Shown here one piece after another: positions 42,445-51,403 of a stretch of 64,000 nucleotides of DNA. The stretch's first letter is position 1. Each line of letters begins with the position of its first letter. This DNA comes from Methanomassiliicoccaceae archaeon (lineage in GTDB: Archaea; Thermoplasmatota; Thermoplasmata; Methanomassiliicoccales; Methanomethylophilaceae). The notes below the pieces were generated by a model. The model was not told where the DNA came from. It ran no database searches and was given only the letters and a program-made list of their open reading frames with translations. A program made the translations under genes and the position numbers. The DNA is taken from NCBI GenBank assembly GCA_003555025.1, contig PWHV01000023.1, positions 1 to 64,000 of the forward strand, given 5' to 3'.

Positions 42445-43671
42445 ATGTACGAATATGAACCGCGAACGGCGTCGCTACGCGGACCAGAGGCCCCCCACGG
42501 CTTCTCCGAGCGCAGCTACCTCGTCGACATACCTGACCGGCACAAGCCCCGTCACGGGAGCTGTGGCATCGCCGGGTGCATGAACATCGACGGCTCGCTG
42601 ATATCCGGGTCCAGGATAGAGAAGATGATCACCACCATGTCGGAGAGGGAGAACGGCCTCGGCTCCGGCTTCGTGGCCTACGGGCTGTTCCCTGACTTCG
42701 CTGACGAGTACTGCATGCAGTTCCTCTTCGAGAACGAGGAATCGCAGGCCCTAACCGAGGAGACCCTGTCCGAATGGGTCTACATGATAAAGGACGAGAA
42801 GGTGCCCACCTTCCCGCAGTCGGGTATGAGCCCCCCTTTCCCGCTGGTATGGCGTTACTTCGTGCGCCCTAAGACGGGGACCGAGGCCTACGTGCGCACC
42901 GGCCTCAGCGAGGAGGACTACATGGTGCGCCTGGTGATGTCCGTCAACGACTCTGTCCCCGGCTCCTACTGCGTCTCCAGCGGCAAGGACATGGCGGTGT
43001 TCAAGGGCTCGGGCTACGCCCGGGAGATAGCCAAGTTCTACGACATATCACGTTACAAGGGCTGCATGTGGCTTTCCCACTCCCGCTTCCCCACCAACTC
43101 TCCCGGATGGTGGGCGGGCTCGCACCCCATAAGCATACTCGACTGGAGCGTCTGCCACAACGGCGAGATAACCTCCTACGGCGTGAACCGCAAGCTGGTG
43201 GAGATGGCCGGCTACAAGTGCAACCTGCTCACCGACTCCGAGGTGGTCACCTACCTCTGGGACCTGATGGTGCGCCGCCACCGCCTCCCCGTGACCGCCG
43301 CCGCCTTCGCCATGGCCCCGTGGTACTATCGCGACATCGAGAGGCTCCCCGAGGACGAGCGCAGGCTGGCCAACCAGCTCCGCATCACCTACAAGGAGGC
43401 CTTCCTCAACGGCCCGTTCAGCATCTTGGTGGGCAGGAGCGACCCGGTCACCATGATAGCCCTGGCGGACCGCAAGAAGCTACGCCCCCTGGTTATGGGG
43501 GAGTCGGACGACGGGAACTCGGTCTACGCTGCCAGCGAGGAGTGTGCCATCAAGTCGGTGCAGTACGATGCGCGGATATGGGCCACCCGCGCCGGCAACC
43601 CGGCGGTGGTCAAGGTCGGAGAGGGCATAGTCAGACGCGGCACTGAGTCGCCGTTCCTGGGGGCGATCTGA
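42445..43671 (+). CDS. gltB1: Glutamate synthase, glutaminase (GATase II) subunit
   Basis: The 408-residue class II amidotransferase has the catalytic Cys in HGSCGIAGCMNID, at about residue 40 rather than at the N-terminus. Later come MWLSHSRFPTNSPGWWAGSHPISI and WSVCHNGEITSYG. In bacterial glutamate synthase this is the N-terminal domain that releases ammonia from glutamine. Archaea encode it separately. The first 39 residues may be a pro-sequence removed to expose the Cys. Its stop overlaps gltB2 by 1 nt. Confidence 0.92.
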   Translation: MYEYEPRTASLRGPEAPHGFSERSYLVDIPDRHKPRHGSCGIAGCMNIDGSLISGSRIEKMITTMSERENGLGSGFVAYGLFPDFADEYCMQFLFENEESQALTEETLSEWVYMIKDEKVPTFPQSGMSPPFPLVWRYFVRPKTGTEAYVRTGLSEEDYMVRLVMSVNDSVPGSYCVSSGKDMAVFKGSGYAREIAKFYDISRYKGCMWLSHSRFPTNSPGWWAGSHPISILDWSVCHNGEITSYGVNRKLVEMAGYKCNLLTDSEVVTYLWDLMVRRHRLPVTAAAFAMAPWYYRDIERLPEDERRLANQLRITYKEAFLNGPFSILVGRSDPVTMIALADRKKLRPLVMGESDDGNSVYAASEECAIKSVQYDARIWATRAGNPAVVKVGEGIVRRGTESPFLGAI

Positions 43672-45185
43672 TGAGGACCGACATCAAGGTGCCTGAGAAG
43701 TACCTCCCCATCATAGACCAGGAGGCGTGCATCCGCTGCAAGCGCTGCATCAAGTCCTGCTCCTATGGCGCGCTGGAGTTCAAGGACGACAAGGTCAGGG
43801 TGAAGGACGGCTGCGTCTCCTGCCTGCGCTGCGTCATCGACTGCCCCACCTCCGCCATCACCGTGGTGGAGAGGCCCAGCTCCTACGCGCCGCACGCGGT
43901 GTTCAGCCCCGAGATAAGGCGGAGCATCATGGCCCAGGCCAATTCCGGCGGGGTGCTGCTCTCCTCCTGCGGCGCCAACGCCGAGTACATGGACATATTC
44001 AACGACATCCTGCTCGATGCCGCCCAGGTCACCAACCCGTCCATAGACCCGCTGCGGGAGCCGGTGGAGACCAAGACCTACCTGGGCCGGCGGCCCGGCA
44101 AGGTCGTGGTCGACGACGACGGCAGGATAGACCTCGATGCCAGCGAGACGCCGATAGTGGTCATGGACATGCCCATCATGATCGGCCACATCTCCCTGGG
44201 ATCGATAAGCTACAACGCCCAGGCGGCGCTCTTCCGCGCCGCCAGCGAGCTCAACATACTCGCCGGCACCGGCGAGGGCGGGCTGCACAACGACTTCTAC
44301 TGCCACTCCAAGAACCTCTGCGCCGAGGTCGCCAGCGGCAGGTTCGGCGTCACCAGCCACTACCTGAAGGAGGTCTCCTGCGTGGACATCAAGATAGGCC
44401 AGGGGGCCAAGCCCGGCCACGGCGGCCATCTCCCCGGTGAGAAGGTGCAGAAGCTCATATCGGAGACACGCATGATACCGTTGGGAACGGACGCCCTCTC
44501 TCCCTACCCGCATCACGACATCTACAGCATAGAGGACCTGCAGCAGCTGATATCGGTGCTTAAGGAGTCCACCGAGTACAGCGTGCCGGTGGGCGTGAAG
44601 ATAGCCGCCGTCCACAACGTCGGCGCCATCGCCTCGGGCATAGTGCGCGCCGGCGCGGACTTCCTCACCATCGATGGGCTGCGCGGCGGCACCGGCTCCG
44701 CTCCGCGGGTCATCAGGGACCACGCGGGCATGCCCATCGAGATTGCGGTGTCCGCCGTGGACCAGCGATTGCAGGAGGAGGGCCTGAGGGACAAGGTCAC
44801 CCTCTGCGCCTCCGGCAGCATACGCACCGCCGCCGACATGATCAAGTGCATCGCCCTGGGGGCGGACGTGGTCGGCGTGTGCACCTCGGCGATGATAGCC
44901 ATGGGCTGCACCGTATGCCAGCAGTGCCATCGCGGCGCCTGCAGCTGGGGCATAGCCACCCAGGTGCCGGAGCTGGCGGCACGTCTGGACACCGAGGTCG
45001 CCGCCCAGAGGGTGATCAACATGTTCCACGCCTGGAACGAGGAGCTGAAGGAGATCATGGGGGCCATGGGCATAGATTCGGTGGAGAGCCTGGTGGGCAA
45101 CCGCGACCGCCTGCGCTACATCGGCCCCAACCCCCGCATCGCCGAGATACTCGATGTCAAGCACTCCGGGGAGGGATGGGGATGA
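43671..45185 (+). CDS. gltB2: Glutamate synthase, FMN/Fe-S synthase subunit
   Basis: The 504-residue protein has two N-terminal ferredoxin motifs (CIRCKRCIKSCS and CVSCLRCVIDCP) and the FMN-binding barrel with IGQGAKPGHGGHLPGEKV, TIDGLRGGTGSAP and CASGSIRTAADMIKCIALGAD. The 3Fe-4S-type Cys group is CTVCQQCHRGACSWGIATQ. It makes glutamate from 2-oxoglutarate and ammonia with electrons entering through the ferredoxin domain. ATGA junction with gltB3. Confidence 0.94.
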   Translation: MRTDIKVPEKYLPIIDQEACIRCKRCIKSCSYGALEFKDDKVRVKDGCVSCLRCVIDCPTSAITVVERPSSYAPHAVFSPEIRRSIMAQANSGGVLLSSCGANAEYMDIFNDILLDAAQVTNPSIDPLREPVETKTYLGRRPGKVVVDDDGRIDLDASETPIVVMDMPIMIGHISLGSISYNAQAALFRAASELNILAGTGEGGLHNDFYCHSKNLCAEVASGRFGVTSHYLKEVSCVDIKIGQGAKPGHGGHLPGEKVQKLISETRMIPLGTDALSPYPHHDIYSIEDLQQLISVLKESTEYSVPVGVKIAAVHNVGAIASGIVRAGADFLTIDGLRGGTGSAPRVIRDHAGMPIEIAVSAVDQRLQEEGLRDKVTLCASGSIRTAADMIKCIALGADVVGVCTSAMIAMGCTVCQQCHRGACSWGIATQVPELAARLDTEVAAQRVINMFHAWNEELKEIMGAMGIDSVESLVGNRDRLRYIGPNPRIAEILDVKHSGEGWG

Positions 45186-45958
45186 GCGACGACAACAGCA
45201 CCGTGGTCATAGACGCGGGCGAGCGCGACCGGCTGGGCCACCCGCTGGATTACCGCGAGCTTAACCGACGGATACGCAAGACTCTGAGCGAGGGCCAGGA
45301 GCGCATAGTCCTGATGAACGTCATGGGACAGCGCTACATCGCCTCCGCCACCGGAGGCACGAGGATGCGCATCGAGATCCATGGCACCCCCGGCAACGAC
45401 CTGGGCGCCTTCCTGAACGGCGGAACGCTGGAGGTCTTCGGCAACGCCCAGGACGTCACCGCCAACACCATGAACGGCGGCAGGATAGTGGTGCACGGCA
45501 ACTCCGGGGACATCACCGGCCTGGCGGCGCGCGGCGGCACCCTGCTGGTCAAGGGCAACTCCGGATATAGAGTGGGCATACACATCAAGGAGTTCGAGGG
45601 GGTCGGCCCGTCCCTGGTCATCGGCGGCTTCGTCAACGACTACGTGGGCGAGTACATGGCGGGAGGCACCATATTCGTGATGGGCCTCGGATGCACGTCA
45701 TCCCCGGTGGGGCTGAACGTGGGCGCCGGCATGCATGGCGGCAGGATCCTCGTACGCGGCGGCCTGGATGAGCACCAGCTGGGGCCGGGGGCCTGCCTGG
45801 CCGAGCTGGACGAAAAAGACGCCGCCGTGGTGGAGGGTCTCATGTCCCAGTACGAAGCGGCCTTCGCCGCCACCATCGACCGCTCGGTGCCGGTGCTTAA
45901 GGTCATGCCCCTCGACAGCCGGCCGTTCCGCGGCCACTACGACAGCACCACCATCTGA
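45182..45958 (+). CDS. gltB3: Glutamate synthase, GXGXG-domain subunit
   Basis: The 258-residue right-handed beta-helix has repeated glycine motifs such as DLGAFLNGGTLEVFGNAQ, MNGGRIVVHGNSGDITG and GGTLLVKGNSGYRVG. These match the C-terminal domain of bacterial GltB. With the two preceding genes it completes the three-piece archaeal enzyme. Confidence 0.93.
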   Translation: MSDDNSTVVIDAGERDRLGHPLDYRELNRRIRKTLSEGQERIVLMNVMGQRYIASATGGTRMRIEIHGTPGNDLGAFLNGGTLEVFGNAQDVTANTMNGGRIVVHGNSGDITGLAARGGTLLVKGNSGYRVGIHIKEFEGVGPSLVIGGFVNDYVGEYMAGGTIFVMGLGCTSSPVGLNVGAGMHGGRILVRGGLDEHQLGPGACLAELDEKDAAVVEGLMSQYEAAFAATIDRSVPVLKVMPLDSRPFRGHYDSTTI

Positions 45959-46004
45959 GCGCTGCCAGTGGGAAAAAGGAAAAAGGAAGGTGGGGACGCG
46001 CCCC

Positions 46005-47609
46005 TTAAAGCAGGCTCTCCATCACCCGCGCCGCGCGCTGGTCTATGGTCTCGATGCCGCTGACCTTGGCGGCGTACTCGGTGAGGGTGTTGAGGTCGCC
46101 TCTCTCGATGCAGTCCAGGCTGAACTTGCGGGTCCCCGCCATCAGCTGCTTGAGCCCCTCCACCGTGCGCTCGCTGAAGTAGGTGTAGAGGCCCACCGCT
46201 CCCCAGGGGATGTCCTCTCCCACCTTGTGGTCGGGGAAGCGGTCCTGCAGCATCTCCTGGGCGATGAAGAACTGGTGGGGGTCGTTGCCGTACAGGGCCT
46301 GGAATCCGGTGGGGAGCTTGCTCTGATCCGCCAGCTCGGTGAAGAAACGGCTCTTCATGACCGCCAGCAGCGGGCTGCGCGCCATGGCGATGGATTTCAC
46401 CAACGGGCCGTCGCCCAGGTCGCTCCAGGCCATCACCTTGTACATCTGCGCCTCGTTGAGGAAACCGCCGGCGAAGGAAAGGTCGGGCACGTACCTGCCC
46501 TTGGCCTTGAGTATCTCGGCGCACTTCATCACCTCGGCTATCAGGTGGATGGTGGGGGTGCCCATCTCGTTCATCATCGGCACCGGGCTCATGCCGGTGC
46601 CGCCGCCGGCGCCGTCGAAGGTCAGCAGGTCGATCTTGGCCTCGGAGGCGGCGGCCATGGTGAACGCGACGACCTCGGGGCGGTAGGCCCCGGTCTTGAG
46701 GAATATGTTCTTGGCCCCTTTCTGGCGGAACATATCGCACTCCTCCATGAAGCTCTCCATGGTGGGGAAGCCCACCCGGCTGTGCCTCTCGAAGCTACGG
46801 AACAGGCCGTCGTTGAAGGCCTGCTGCACCTTGGGGTCCTCTGGGTCTGGCATGACCATGTATCCGCGGCTCTTGAGCTCCAACGCCCTCTCCAGCGAGC
46901 TCAGTCGCACCTCGCCTCCGATGGCCTTGGCGCCCTGACCCCACTTCCTCTCCAGGGTGTCGACCTCCAGCTTGGACATCGCGTAGTCCTCCACATTGCC
47001 GCGGCCGTCCTCGATGTTGGTCTGCAGTACGATGCGGCCGTGCTCCCCGTCCCACAGCTCGTTGTAGGAGTTGACGCGGAACTCGAGGTCGGGGGAGCGC
47101 TGCACGTTTCCGTTGGAGTACACCGCGTCCTTGTCCATGCCGCAGATGTTCTCGCCGATGACGTGGATAACGCCGCTCATGGCCGCTCCTTTGGCCATGC
47201 CCTCCCAGTGCCGCTTGGCGACGGCGGTGGAGCCCATGCCGGCGATGTGCACCGGCAGCTTCATCTTTATGGGCCGCTTCGACCGCGACCCCACCACGGT
47301 GGAGACTTCGGCGTTCTCGAAGAAGGCCAGGTCGGGGTCGGCCTCGATCCCTTTGGCGTCCATGAGCTCGGCCATTATCTGGAAGTGGGACCAGTCCAGG
47401 AAGTAGTCTTTGTTCGATCCCGCTGTGCTCCGGCCGAAGTGCTCGGGGCTGGGATACAGCACCTCCCTTCCGCGGAAGGCGGACTTTCCCACCTCGCAGA
47501 GAACGTTGCATCTCTCAAGGCAGAGGGGGCACATGCCGTTGATGGGCGCTATGTCCTTGACCCGTGTACTGGTGCCAGTGGTCGATCTTGAATTCTCAAT
47601 GCAATCCAT
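46005..47609 (-). CDS. Glutamate synthase-like FMN protein with Cys-rich N-terminus
   Basis: The 534-residue protein has an N-terminal Cys cluster (CPLCLERCNVLCEVGKSAF) and a glutamate synthase-type FMN barrel (VHIAGMGSTAV, DLLTFDGAGGGTGMSP, LSFAGGFLNEAQMYKV). The canonical 3Fe-4S Cys group of GltB2 is not apparent. Such stand-alone proteins are annotated as FMN-binding glutamate synthase family and have no settled role. It is not in the glutamate synthase operon but converges with it. GGAGGG precedes ATG 47609 and a TTAATATACG box lies about 40 bp upstream. Confidence 0.8.
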   Translation of the reverse strand: MDCIENSRSTTGTSTRVKDIAPINGMCPLCLERCNVLCEVGKSAFRGREVLYPSPEHFGRSTAGSNKDYFLDWSHFQIMAELMDAKGIEADPDLAFFENAEVSTVVGSRSKRPIKMKLPVHIAGMGSTAVAKRHWEGMAKGAAMSGVIHVIGENICGMDKDAVYSNGNVQRSPDLEFRVNSYNELWDGEHGRIVLQTNIEDGRGNVEDYAMSKLEVDTLERKWGQGAKAIGGEVRLSSLERALELKSRGYMVMPDPEDPKVQQAFNDGLFRSFERHSRVGFPTMESFMEECDMFRQKGAKNIFLKTGAYRPEVVAFTMAAASEAKIDLLTFDGAGGGTGMSPVPMMNEMGTPTIHLIAEVMKCAEILKAKGRYVPDLSFAGGFLNEAQMYKVMAWSDLGDGPLVKSIAMARSPLLAVMKSRFFTELADQSKLPTGFQALYGNDPHQFFIAQEMLQDRFPDHKVGEDIPWGAVGLYTYFSERTVEGLKQLMAGTRKFSLDCIERGDLNTLTEYAAKVSGIETIDQRAARVMESLL

Positions 47610-47748
47610 TTTTTGCCCTCCGAATCTAGATGGTGATTGTCAAAATCGTATATTAAGAATCGTCCCGTTTGGAACCCGCATTGATAAAGGGACCCGACAT
47701 TTGCCCAGTTCAATAAGGTTTCAATGGACAAAACGTCGGTCAGAGCGC
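47610..47748 (-). promoter_or_regulatory. Promoter and leader of the FMN-protein gene
   Basis: This 139-bp AT-rich gap separates the CobW-type gene from the FMN-protein gene on the same strand. A TTAATATAC box (about 47648-47657) and a GGAGGG ribosome-binding site just before the ATG suggest an independent transcript with a leader of roughly 15-20 nt. Confidence 0.5.
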
Positions 47749-48837
47749 TCACTCGAAGAGATAATGGCTGGGGGACTCCGGGCGGGGGGAGAAGCAGGAC
47801 TCGCTCTCCCTCTCCAAACGCAGCGAGTGCCGCTCCGCGGCCTCGGACACGACCTTCCTCATCACGCTCTCCAAGCGCACTGGTGGAGACTCCACCCTGG
47901 CATTGAGGATCAGCCTTCCCTCTCCGCGGAAGTAGCGCGACCCGTGTATCCCGTCCACTTGCATCGAGTCCTGCACCAGGGACATCTTGGCGGCGGCGTC
48001 CTCAGAGCTCAGCACCATCTTCACGTGGGCGATGGAGCGAGGGTCGTACTCTGCGGCAACCGCTCTGATGGTCTCGGTGATGAGGGCGTACATGTCCACC
48101 CTGCCGCCGCTGGAGGCCAGATAGGTGCTGGAATACCAGCCCAGCTTGGCCTTCTCAAAGGCGAAGTTCTTATTGGGGTCATTCACGGGCATCTTCTCGC
48201 TGCGGCGCTCGGAGAGCACCATGTCTATCAAGGACGGGAGGTTGCGCAGGTCCAACGACGAGGTCTCGATGAGCTCCGCCTCCGGTACCTGGGACTCCAA
48301 ACCCTCCTTTATCCGCTGCAGCTGGTCGGCGCTGACCCTGTCGGCCTTGGAGAGGACCACCACCTCCGCCTCCCGCATCTGATGGGAGGGTATCATGCCC
48401 TCCTCGCCATCCTCCTCGATGTTGGACAGCGCGCGGAGGCAGTCCACCACCACGCAGAGCGGCGCCACATCGAACTCGTCCGGGTAGAGGGTCTTGAGCG
48501 GAGCCACCACCGACGCTAATATGTTGGTGGACGTGCCGATGGGCTCGGCGATGATCACGTCGGGCCGACCCATGGATACCAGGGAGCGGGCGTTGTGCAC
48601 GAACTCGTCGAAGTTGGCGCAGAAGCATCCCCCCAGGACCTCCTGCACATCCAAGCCGGAGTCCCTGGTGTACTCGGTGTCAACCAGCACGTCGCCCTGG
48701 TCGTTGGTGATGATGGCGACGGACTTGCCGTGGGCCTCCTTCATGGCCTTGGCCAGATTCACCGCGAGGGTGGTCTTTCCCGCTCCCAGGAACCCGCCGA
48801 GGACCAGGAAGCGCGTCGCTGCTCCGTTGACGCTCAT
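47749..48837 (-). CDS. CobW/COG0523-family G3E GTPase
   Basis: The 362-residue P-loop GTPase has LVLGGFLGAGKTTLAVNLAKA (Walker A), IITNDQGDVLVD, and the metal-binding Cys motif reduced to GGCFCANFDEF in place of CxCC. VVVLSKADRVS provides the NKxD-like base motif. CobW family proteins deliver metals or support cobalamin and metalloenzyme maturation. The chaperoned target is unknown. It follows a Cys-rich winged-helix gene by 26 nt. The open frame runs further upstream, but ATG 48837 begins the G3E homology. Confidence 0.85.
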   Translation of the reverse strand: MSVNGAATRFLVLGGFLGAGKTTLAVNLAKAMKEAHGKSVAIITNDQGDVLVDTEYTRDSGLDVQEVLGGCFCANFDEFVHNARSLVSMGRPDVIIAEPIGTSTNILASVVAPLKTLYPDEFDVAPLCVVVDCLRALSNIEEDGEEGMIPSHQMREAEVVVLSKADRVSADQLQRIKEGLESQVPEAELIETSSLDLRNLPSLIDMVLSERRSEKMPVNDPNKNFAFEKAKLGWYSSTYLASSGGRVDMYALITETIRAVAAEYDPRSIAHVKMVLSSEDAAAKMSLVQDSMQVDGIHGSRYFRGEGRLILNARVESPPVRLESVMRKVVSEAAERHSLRLERESESCFSPRPESPSHYLFE

Positions 48838-48863
48838 GAGGACGGTGAGAGCGCACGGAGCTA

Positions 48864-49493
48864 TTATTCCTTTCCCGTCCCCTCGGGAACGAGGATGTTG
48901 CGGCGACGAAGGAAGTGGCAGCTCTCGCAGGGTATGGACAGGGTGCAGGCGCCCCCTGTCGCCATCTGACGCATGGCGGCGATCAGCGCCATGTCCAGCG
49001 GTCTCCAGGGAGGCGAGCGCACATTCCTCTCCAACGTCTGCCTCTCCCCCGCGTCGGTATCCGCCCTGATGCCATCGTCGAGGGAGAGCATGCATGACGC
49101 CGCCTCGTCCCGGCTGCAGGCATCGCAGCGCAGGCCCACGTCCTCCACCGGGCCGAAGAGCTTCGCCAGCGGGTCCACCACGAAGGCCTTGCCGCCGGAG
49201 CCGATGGCCAGATATACGGCGTTGCGGTTGCGGGGCCCGATGTATTCCATACGGGTGCCGCGCACCTTCTCCTCCCCCTTGACCTCCCAGAACTCGCGCA
49301 GGTGATTGTTCAGCTGGTATACCAGCTGGGGGTACTTGAGGCCCAGGGAGTCGGCGATGGACTGCTTGGTCACGGGCGAATGGTATGCGGAGCGGAAGAG
49401 TTCCACCAGGATGCCCTGCCTCATCCCGTGGTCGGAGATCGAGGTGTAGGTAACGGGGTCCAAGAAGACGATCTCCATGCGGCAGCTTTCCAT
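48864..49493 (-). CDS. Winged-helix protein with C-terminal Cys clusters
   Basis: The 209-residue protein starts with a DNA-binding winged-helix region (TKQSIADSLGLKYPQLVYQLNNHLREFWEVKG) and then has two Cys groups, LRCDACSRDEAASC near residue 125 and GGACTLSIPCESCHF near the end. The arrangement suggests a metal, Fe-S or redox sensor regulating the adjoining CobW-type gene. The family is not otherwise recognised. TTTATTAAT at about 49518-49526 lies close to 25 bp before ATG 49493, a leaderless arrangement. Confidence 0.75.
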   Translation of the reverse strand: MESCRMEIVFLDPVTYTSISDHGMRQGILVELFRSAYHSPVTKQSIADSLGLKYPQLVYQLNNHLREFWEVKGEEKVRGTRMEYIGPRNRNAVYLAIGSGGKAFVVDPLAKLFGPVEDVGLRCDACSRDEAASCMLSLDDGIRADTDAGERQTLERNVRSPPWRPLDMALIAAMRQMATGGACTLSIPCESCHFLRRRNILVPEGTGKE

Positions 49494-49527
49494 GCTGCTA
49501 ACACATGGCGGTGGATTAATAAATTTT

Positions 49528-49989
49528 TCACTCTAATTTTCCACCCTCGATCTCCATCACGTACTTCCACAGCTCGAAACCGCGGGAGCGGTAGAAGTCC
49601 ATGACCTCCTCGTTGCCCGGGGTGACCGTCAGCCGCACCGCTTTGGCATCCTGCGAGCGTATCCACGCCACCGAACGGTCCAGCAGTTCGGCGCCCAGCC
49701 CCTTGCCCCGTTGGGAAGGGAGCACGTAGAACGCCTCCACCCAGCCCGCGCCGTCCTTGCGCATTGTGCTGAGGGAGAACCCCACCGGCTCTTCGCCCTC
49801 CACCGCCTTGACCAGGTGCATCCGGCCGTCGGACTGCTCCCGGAGCACGGTGATGTAGCCCTCGAAACTGACGTCGCGATAGCGCTCCTGGAAGGTCAGC
49901 GCCCGCTCGGCCACAAGCCCCCTCAGCCGCTCCCACAGCCCGCTTACGGAGTCCATGCCGTCGCCCTCGTTCTCGAGGTAGCGCACCAT
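49528..49989 (-). CDS. GNAT-family N-acetyltransferase
   Basis: The 153-residue protein has the acetyl-CoA motif AFYVLPSQRGKGLGAELLDR and the later VTPGNEEVMDFYRSRGFELWKY, typical of GNAT enzymes. The acceptor is unknown. A CTTTATCATTATC box near 50010-50022 lies at leaderless spacing from ATG 49989 and overlaps the promoter region of proA on the other strand. Confidence 0.88.
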   Translation of the reverse strand: MVRYLENEGDGMDSVSGLWERLRGLVAERALTFQERYRDVSFEGYITVLREQSDGRMHLVKAVEGEEPVGFSLSTMRKDGAGWVEAFYVLPSQRGKGLGAELLDRSVAWIRSQDAKAVRLTVTPGNEEVMDFYRSRGFELWKYVMEIEGGKLE

Positions 49990-50059
49990 GCTCCAGCAAC
50001 GGGCGAGATAATGATAAAGGTAATGAACCCGCTAAGGATTCCCTGTTGCAGGTGAGTCG

Positions 50060-51397
50060 ATGTCCACGGATGTGAGAGAGAGGGTAAGGAAGGCCAAGGA
50101 GGCGTACATCGCCCTGATGTCCGAGAGCAGCGCCCGCAAGAACGAGGCCCTCGAGGCCATGGCGGCGGCGCTCGACTCCGGCAGGGCGGCGATAATGGAG
50201 GCCAACGCCAAGGACCTGGATGCCGCGGAGGACATGCTGGCCGAGGGCAAGCTCACCCCCGCGCTCCTGAAGAGGCTGAAGGTCGACGACGCCAAGATCG
50301 ATGAGATGATCGCCGGCATCAGGGACGTCAAGGGGCTGCCGGACCCGGTGGGCAGGACCGTCAGCGCCTTGGAGCTCGACGACGGCCTGGAGCTATACCA
50401 GGTGAGCACGCCCATAGGCCTCATCGGCGTTATCTTCGAATCGCGCCCGGACGTGGTGCCGCAGATAATGGCCCTCTGCCTCAAGAGCGGTAACGCCACC
50501 ATATTCAAGGGCGGAAGCGAGGCGCGGGAGTCCAACCGCGCCCTCTTCGACCTGCTGACCGGCGCCATAGCATCCGTCGCAGGCATGCCCTCGGACGCCT
50601 TCCAGCTCATGGAGACCCGTGACGACGTGGCCGCCATGCTGGACCTCGATGATCACATAGACCTCATCATACCCCGTGGCTCCAACGACTTCGTCCGTTA
50701 CATACAGGACAACACCCGCATACCCGTTCTCGGCCATGCCGATGGCGTCTGCCATGTCTACCTGGACGAGAACGCCGACCCTGAGAAGGCCCTCGAGGTG
50801 GCGGTGGACTCCAAGGTGCAGTACGCCGCGGTCTGCAACGCCGCAGAGACTCTGCTGGTGCACGCGGCGGCGGCGCCGGCCCTCCTTCCGGGCATAGCGG
50901 ACATACTGGCGTCCAACGGGGTGGAGCTCCGGTGCGACGCCGCCTCCAAAAGGATCGTGGCCGCGTCGGGGGCGGAGGCAGTGGACGCCACCGCGGAGGA
51001 CTGGGACACCGAGTACAACGACCTCATACTCTCGATCAAGGTGGTGGATAACATGGAGGACGCGGTCGCCCACATCAACGCCCATGGCTCCGGGCACACC
51101 GACGCCATCGTCACCAAGGACCGTGGCAGGGCGGCGAGATTCGTGGCCATGGTCGACTCGTCCTCGGTGATGGTGAACGCATCCACCCGCTTCGCTGACG
51201 GCTACCGCTACGGGAAAGGGGCGGAGGTGGGCATCAGCACCAACAAGATACACGCCCGCGGCCCGGTGGGGATGGAAGGCCTCATGATCTACAAGTACGT
51301 GCTGCTGGGGGAGGGTCACGCCGTCAAGGACTACGCGGGCAAAGGGGCGAGGCCATTCAAGCACCTGTCCCTGTCCAGGCAGCTGGAGATAAGGTGA
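50060..51397 (+). CDS. proA: Gamma-glutamyl phosphate reductase
   Basis: The 445-residue aldehyde-dehydrogenase-like enzyme has IGVIFESRPDVVPQIMALCLKSGNATIFKGGSEA, DLIIPRGSNDFVRYIQDNTRIPVLGHADGVCHVY, a catalytic Cys in VQYAAVCNAAETLLVH, and the C-terminal GRGPVGMEGL-type motif (HARGPVGMEGLMIYKYVL). It makes glutamate semialdehyde for proline. AGGTGA precedes ATG 50060. proB follows after 6 nt. Confidence 0.96.
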   Translation: MSTDVRERVRKAKEAYIALMSESSARKNEALEAMAAALDSGRAAIMEANAKDLDAAEDMLAEGKLTPALLKRLKVDDAKIDEMIAGIRDVKGLPDPVGRTVSALELDDGLELYQVSTPIGLIGVIFESRPDVVPQIMALCLKSGNATIFKGGSEARESNRALFDLLTGAIASVAGMPSDAFQLMETRDDVAAMLDLDDHIDLIIPRGSNDFVRYIQDNTRIPVLGHADGVCHVYLDENADPEKALEVAVDSKVQYAAVCNAAETLLVHAAAAPALLPGIADILASNGVELRCDAASKRIVAASGAEAVDATAEDWDTEYNDLILSIKVVDNMEDAVAHINAHGSGHTDAIVTKDRGRAARFVAMVDSSSVMVNASTRFADGYRYGKGAEVGISTNKIHARGPVGMEGLMIYKYVLLGEGHAVKDYAGKGARPFKHLSLSRQLEIR

Positions 51398-51403
51398 GCG
51401 CGG

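Noticed and set aside
45735-47591. 618-codon plus-strand frame crossing the end of gltB3 and the FMN-protein gene
   Set aside because: It has His/Gly/Leu-rich antisense composition and overlaps two well-supported genes in other frames.
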